24,250 nt of DNA, from contig CAZIRB010000026.1 in the NCBI GenBank assembly GCA_964541695.1, positions 1 to 24,250 of the forward strand, in the 5' to 3' direction. The position numbers and the translations under genes were made by a program. Below are positions 23,468 to 24,250 of the stretch, piece by piece; positions within the stretch are counted from its first letter, which is position 1; every line of letters begins with the position of its first letter. The notes beneath the pieces were generated by a model. The model was not told the DNA's origin, searched no databases, and was given only the letters and a program-made list of their open reading frames with translations. Source of the stretch: CAZKGE01 sp964541695 (GTDB lineage Bacteria; Bacillota; Clostridia; Christensenellales; CAG-138).

Positions 23468-24250
23468 AAATCGTGCACCTGTGCCAATACTATATGGTCG
23501 GGCACACGTACCAGGAGAACTACCTGCCCGCGGCGATGAGAAAGCTTGGCCACGAGGTCGTCGTGCTCGCGGGCACGGACCATCCGGACTTTTACGACGG
23601 CCCTGCGCGAGCCCAAGGCGACGAACTGACCGACAAGGGCGTGCGCGTGCGATTCGTCAAGATCCGCTACAAGAGTCTGCATACGCCTGTCGACGGCCTG
23701 TACCGGCTGCTTAGCGAGGAGAAGCCGGACATGATTTTCGTGCACGGCTTCATCCTGACGCGAAGCTTCGCGCTCAAGCGCTACGCCGACCGTCACCCGG
23801 CCTGCATCCTCGGCGCGGACACGCACGAGACGTTCGTGCTCGCGTTCAACGCGTGCTTTACGGGAAGCCTCAAGGACCGCGCGCGGCGCTTTGTTTACTT
23901 CGGCTGCGTCTACCGCTGGTGGCGCGTGTACGTGCAGAAGCGGTACAAAAAGGTCTTCTACGTCTCGCCGCCGCGCAAACGCTACGCGATCGAGGCGTTC
24001 GGCTTTGCCGAAAGCGATCTCGAGAGCCTGTGGCTCGGCGCGGATTTTGCCACGCTGCCATATGCCCGCAAGGAGGAACTGCGCAAGTCCGCGCGCGCGG
24101 AGCTCGACCTGCCCGCGGACGCGCGCATCGTGATGCAGGCGGGCAAGCTAGACGTGCTGAAGCGCCCGGCCGAGCTGGCCGAGGCCTTTATGCGTCTGGA
24201 CGACCCGCGCTGGTACCTCGTCTACGTCGGCAGCATGGAGCGGGACGTGC
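23464..24250 (+). CDS. Family 4 glycosyltransferase (partial, runs off the window)
   Basis: The first 262 residues of a GT-B glycosyltransferase. It starts MKIVHLCQYYMVGHTYQEN, with AAMRKLGHEVVVLAG closing the first beta-alpha unit. YVSPPRKRYAIEAFG and LWLGADFATLPY mark the linker, and IVMQAGKLDVLKRPAELAEAF begins the nucleotide-sugar domain, the typical GT4 layout. The start overlaps the previous stop by ATGA. The donor/acceptor loop and C-terminus lie beyond the window, so the sugar cannot be predicted. It is probably one of several transferases finishing the repeat unit. Confidence 0.88.
   Translation, partial: MKIVHLCQYYMVGHTYQENYLPAAMRKLGHEVVVLAGTDHPDFYDGPARAQGDELTDKGVRVRFVKIRYKSLHTPVDGLYRLLSEEKPDMIFVHGFILTRSFALKRYADRHPACILGADTHETFVLAFNACFTGSLKDRARRFVYFGCVYRWWRVYVQKRYKKVFYVSPPRKRYAIEAFGFAESDLESLWLGADFATLPYARKEELRKSARAELDLPADARIVMQAGKLDVLKRPAELAEAFMRLDDPRWYLVYVGSMERDV

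Overview
The window is a piece of a GC-rich chromosome from a low-complexity-envelope Bacillota lineage, most likely a gut-type clostridium (Christensenellales/Oscillospirales-like). Pointers are strong AGGAGG-type ribosome binding sites, AsnA-type asparagine synthesis, a giant InlB-B/SHIRT-repeat surface protein with a Clostridia-style three-helix C-terminus, a reduced type IV filament-like operon ending in a BTAD regulator, and sigma-70-like promoters. Lineage is inferred from gene types, not from a marker gene. Two 100-N runs (3007-3106, 6117-6216) are scaffold gaps, so this is probably a metagenome or draft assembly.

Layout. 1-223: a terminator and the first copy of an interspersed palindromic repeat. 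224-943 (-): purine nucleoside phosphorylase DeoD, divergent from asnA (1141-2148, +) across a back-to-back promoter region. 2201-2485: AT-rich regulatory stretch. 2486-8709: a secreted, membrane-anchored repeat protein of about 2,000 residues, broken only by the two gaps. 8710-9294: terminator-like hairpin, an inverted pair of the interspersed repeat, and a complex promoter region. 9295-15690: one co-directional operon encoding a transglutaminase-like lipoprotein, a GspF/PilC platform protein, four small pilin-like membrane proteins, a PilT-type ATPase, a BTAD regulator with a degenerate GGDEF-like tail, and a 70-residue lipoprotein. 15691-15989: another inverted pair of the repeat with a terminator between. 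15990-24250: a tightly packed exopolysaccharide/capsule operon from a consensus promoter: initiating sugar transferase, WbuB-like glycosyltransferase, the FnlA/FnlB/FnlC (CapE/CapF/CapG) trio for UDP-N-acetyl-L-fucosamine, a Wzx-like flippase, a TupA-like ATP-grasp protein and a glycosyltransferase cut by the window end.

How the parts fit. Three of the four blocks are cell-surface systems: a long repeat adhesin-like protein, a minimal filament/secretion machine with its own regulator, and a FucNAc-containing surface polysaccharide. The most unusual block is the 9.3-15.7 kb operon: it has only a PilT-like motor, no PilB, no prepilin peptidase and no PilM/N/O in view, and carries a transglutaminase lipoprotein and an atypical regulator. 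The boundaries between blocks are marked by head-to-head pairs of the same palindromic repeat, which also creates many spurious ORFs.
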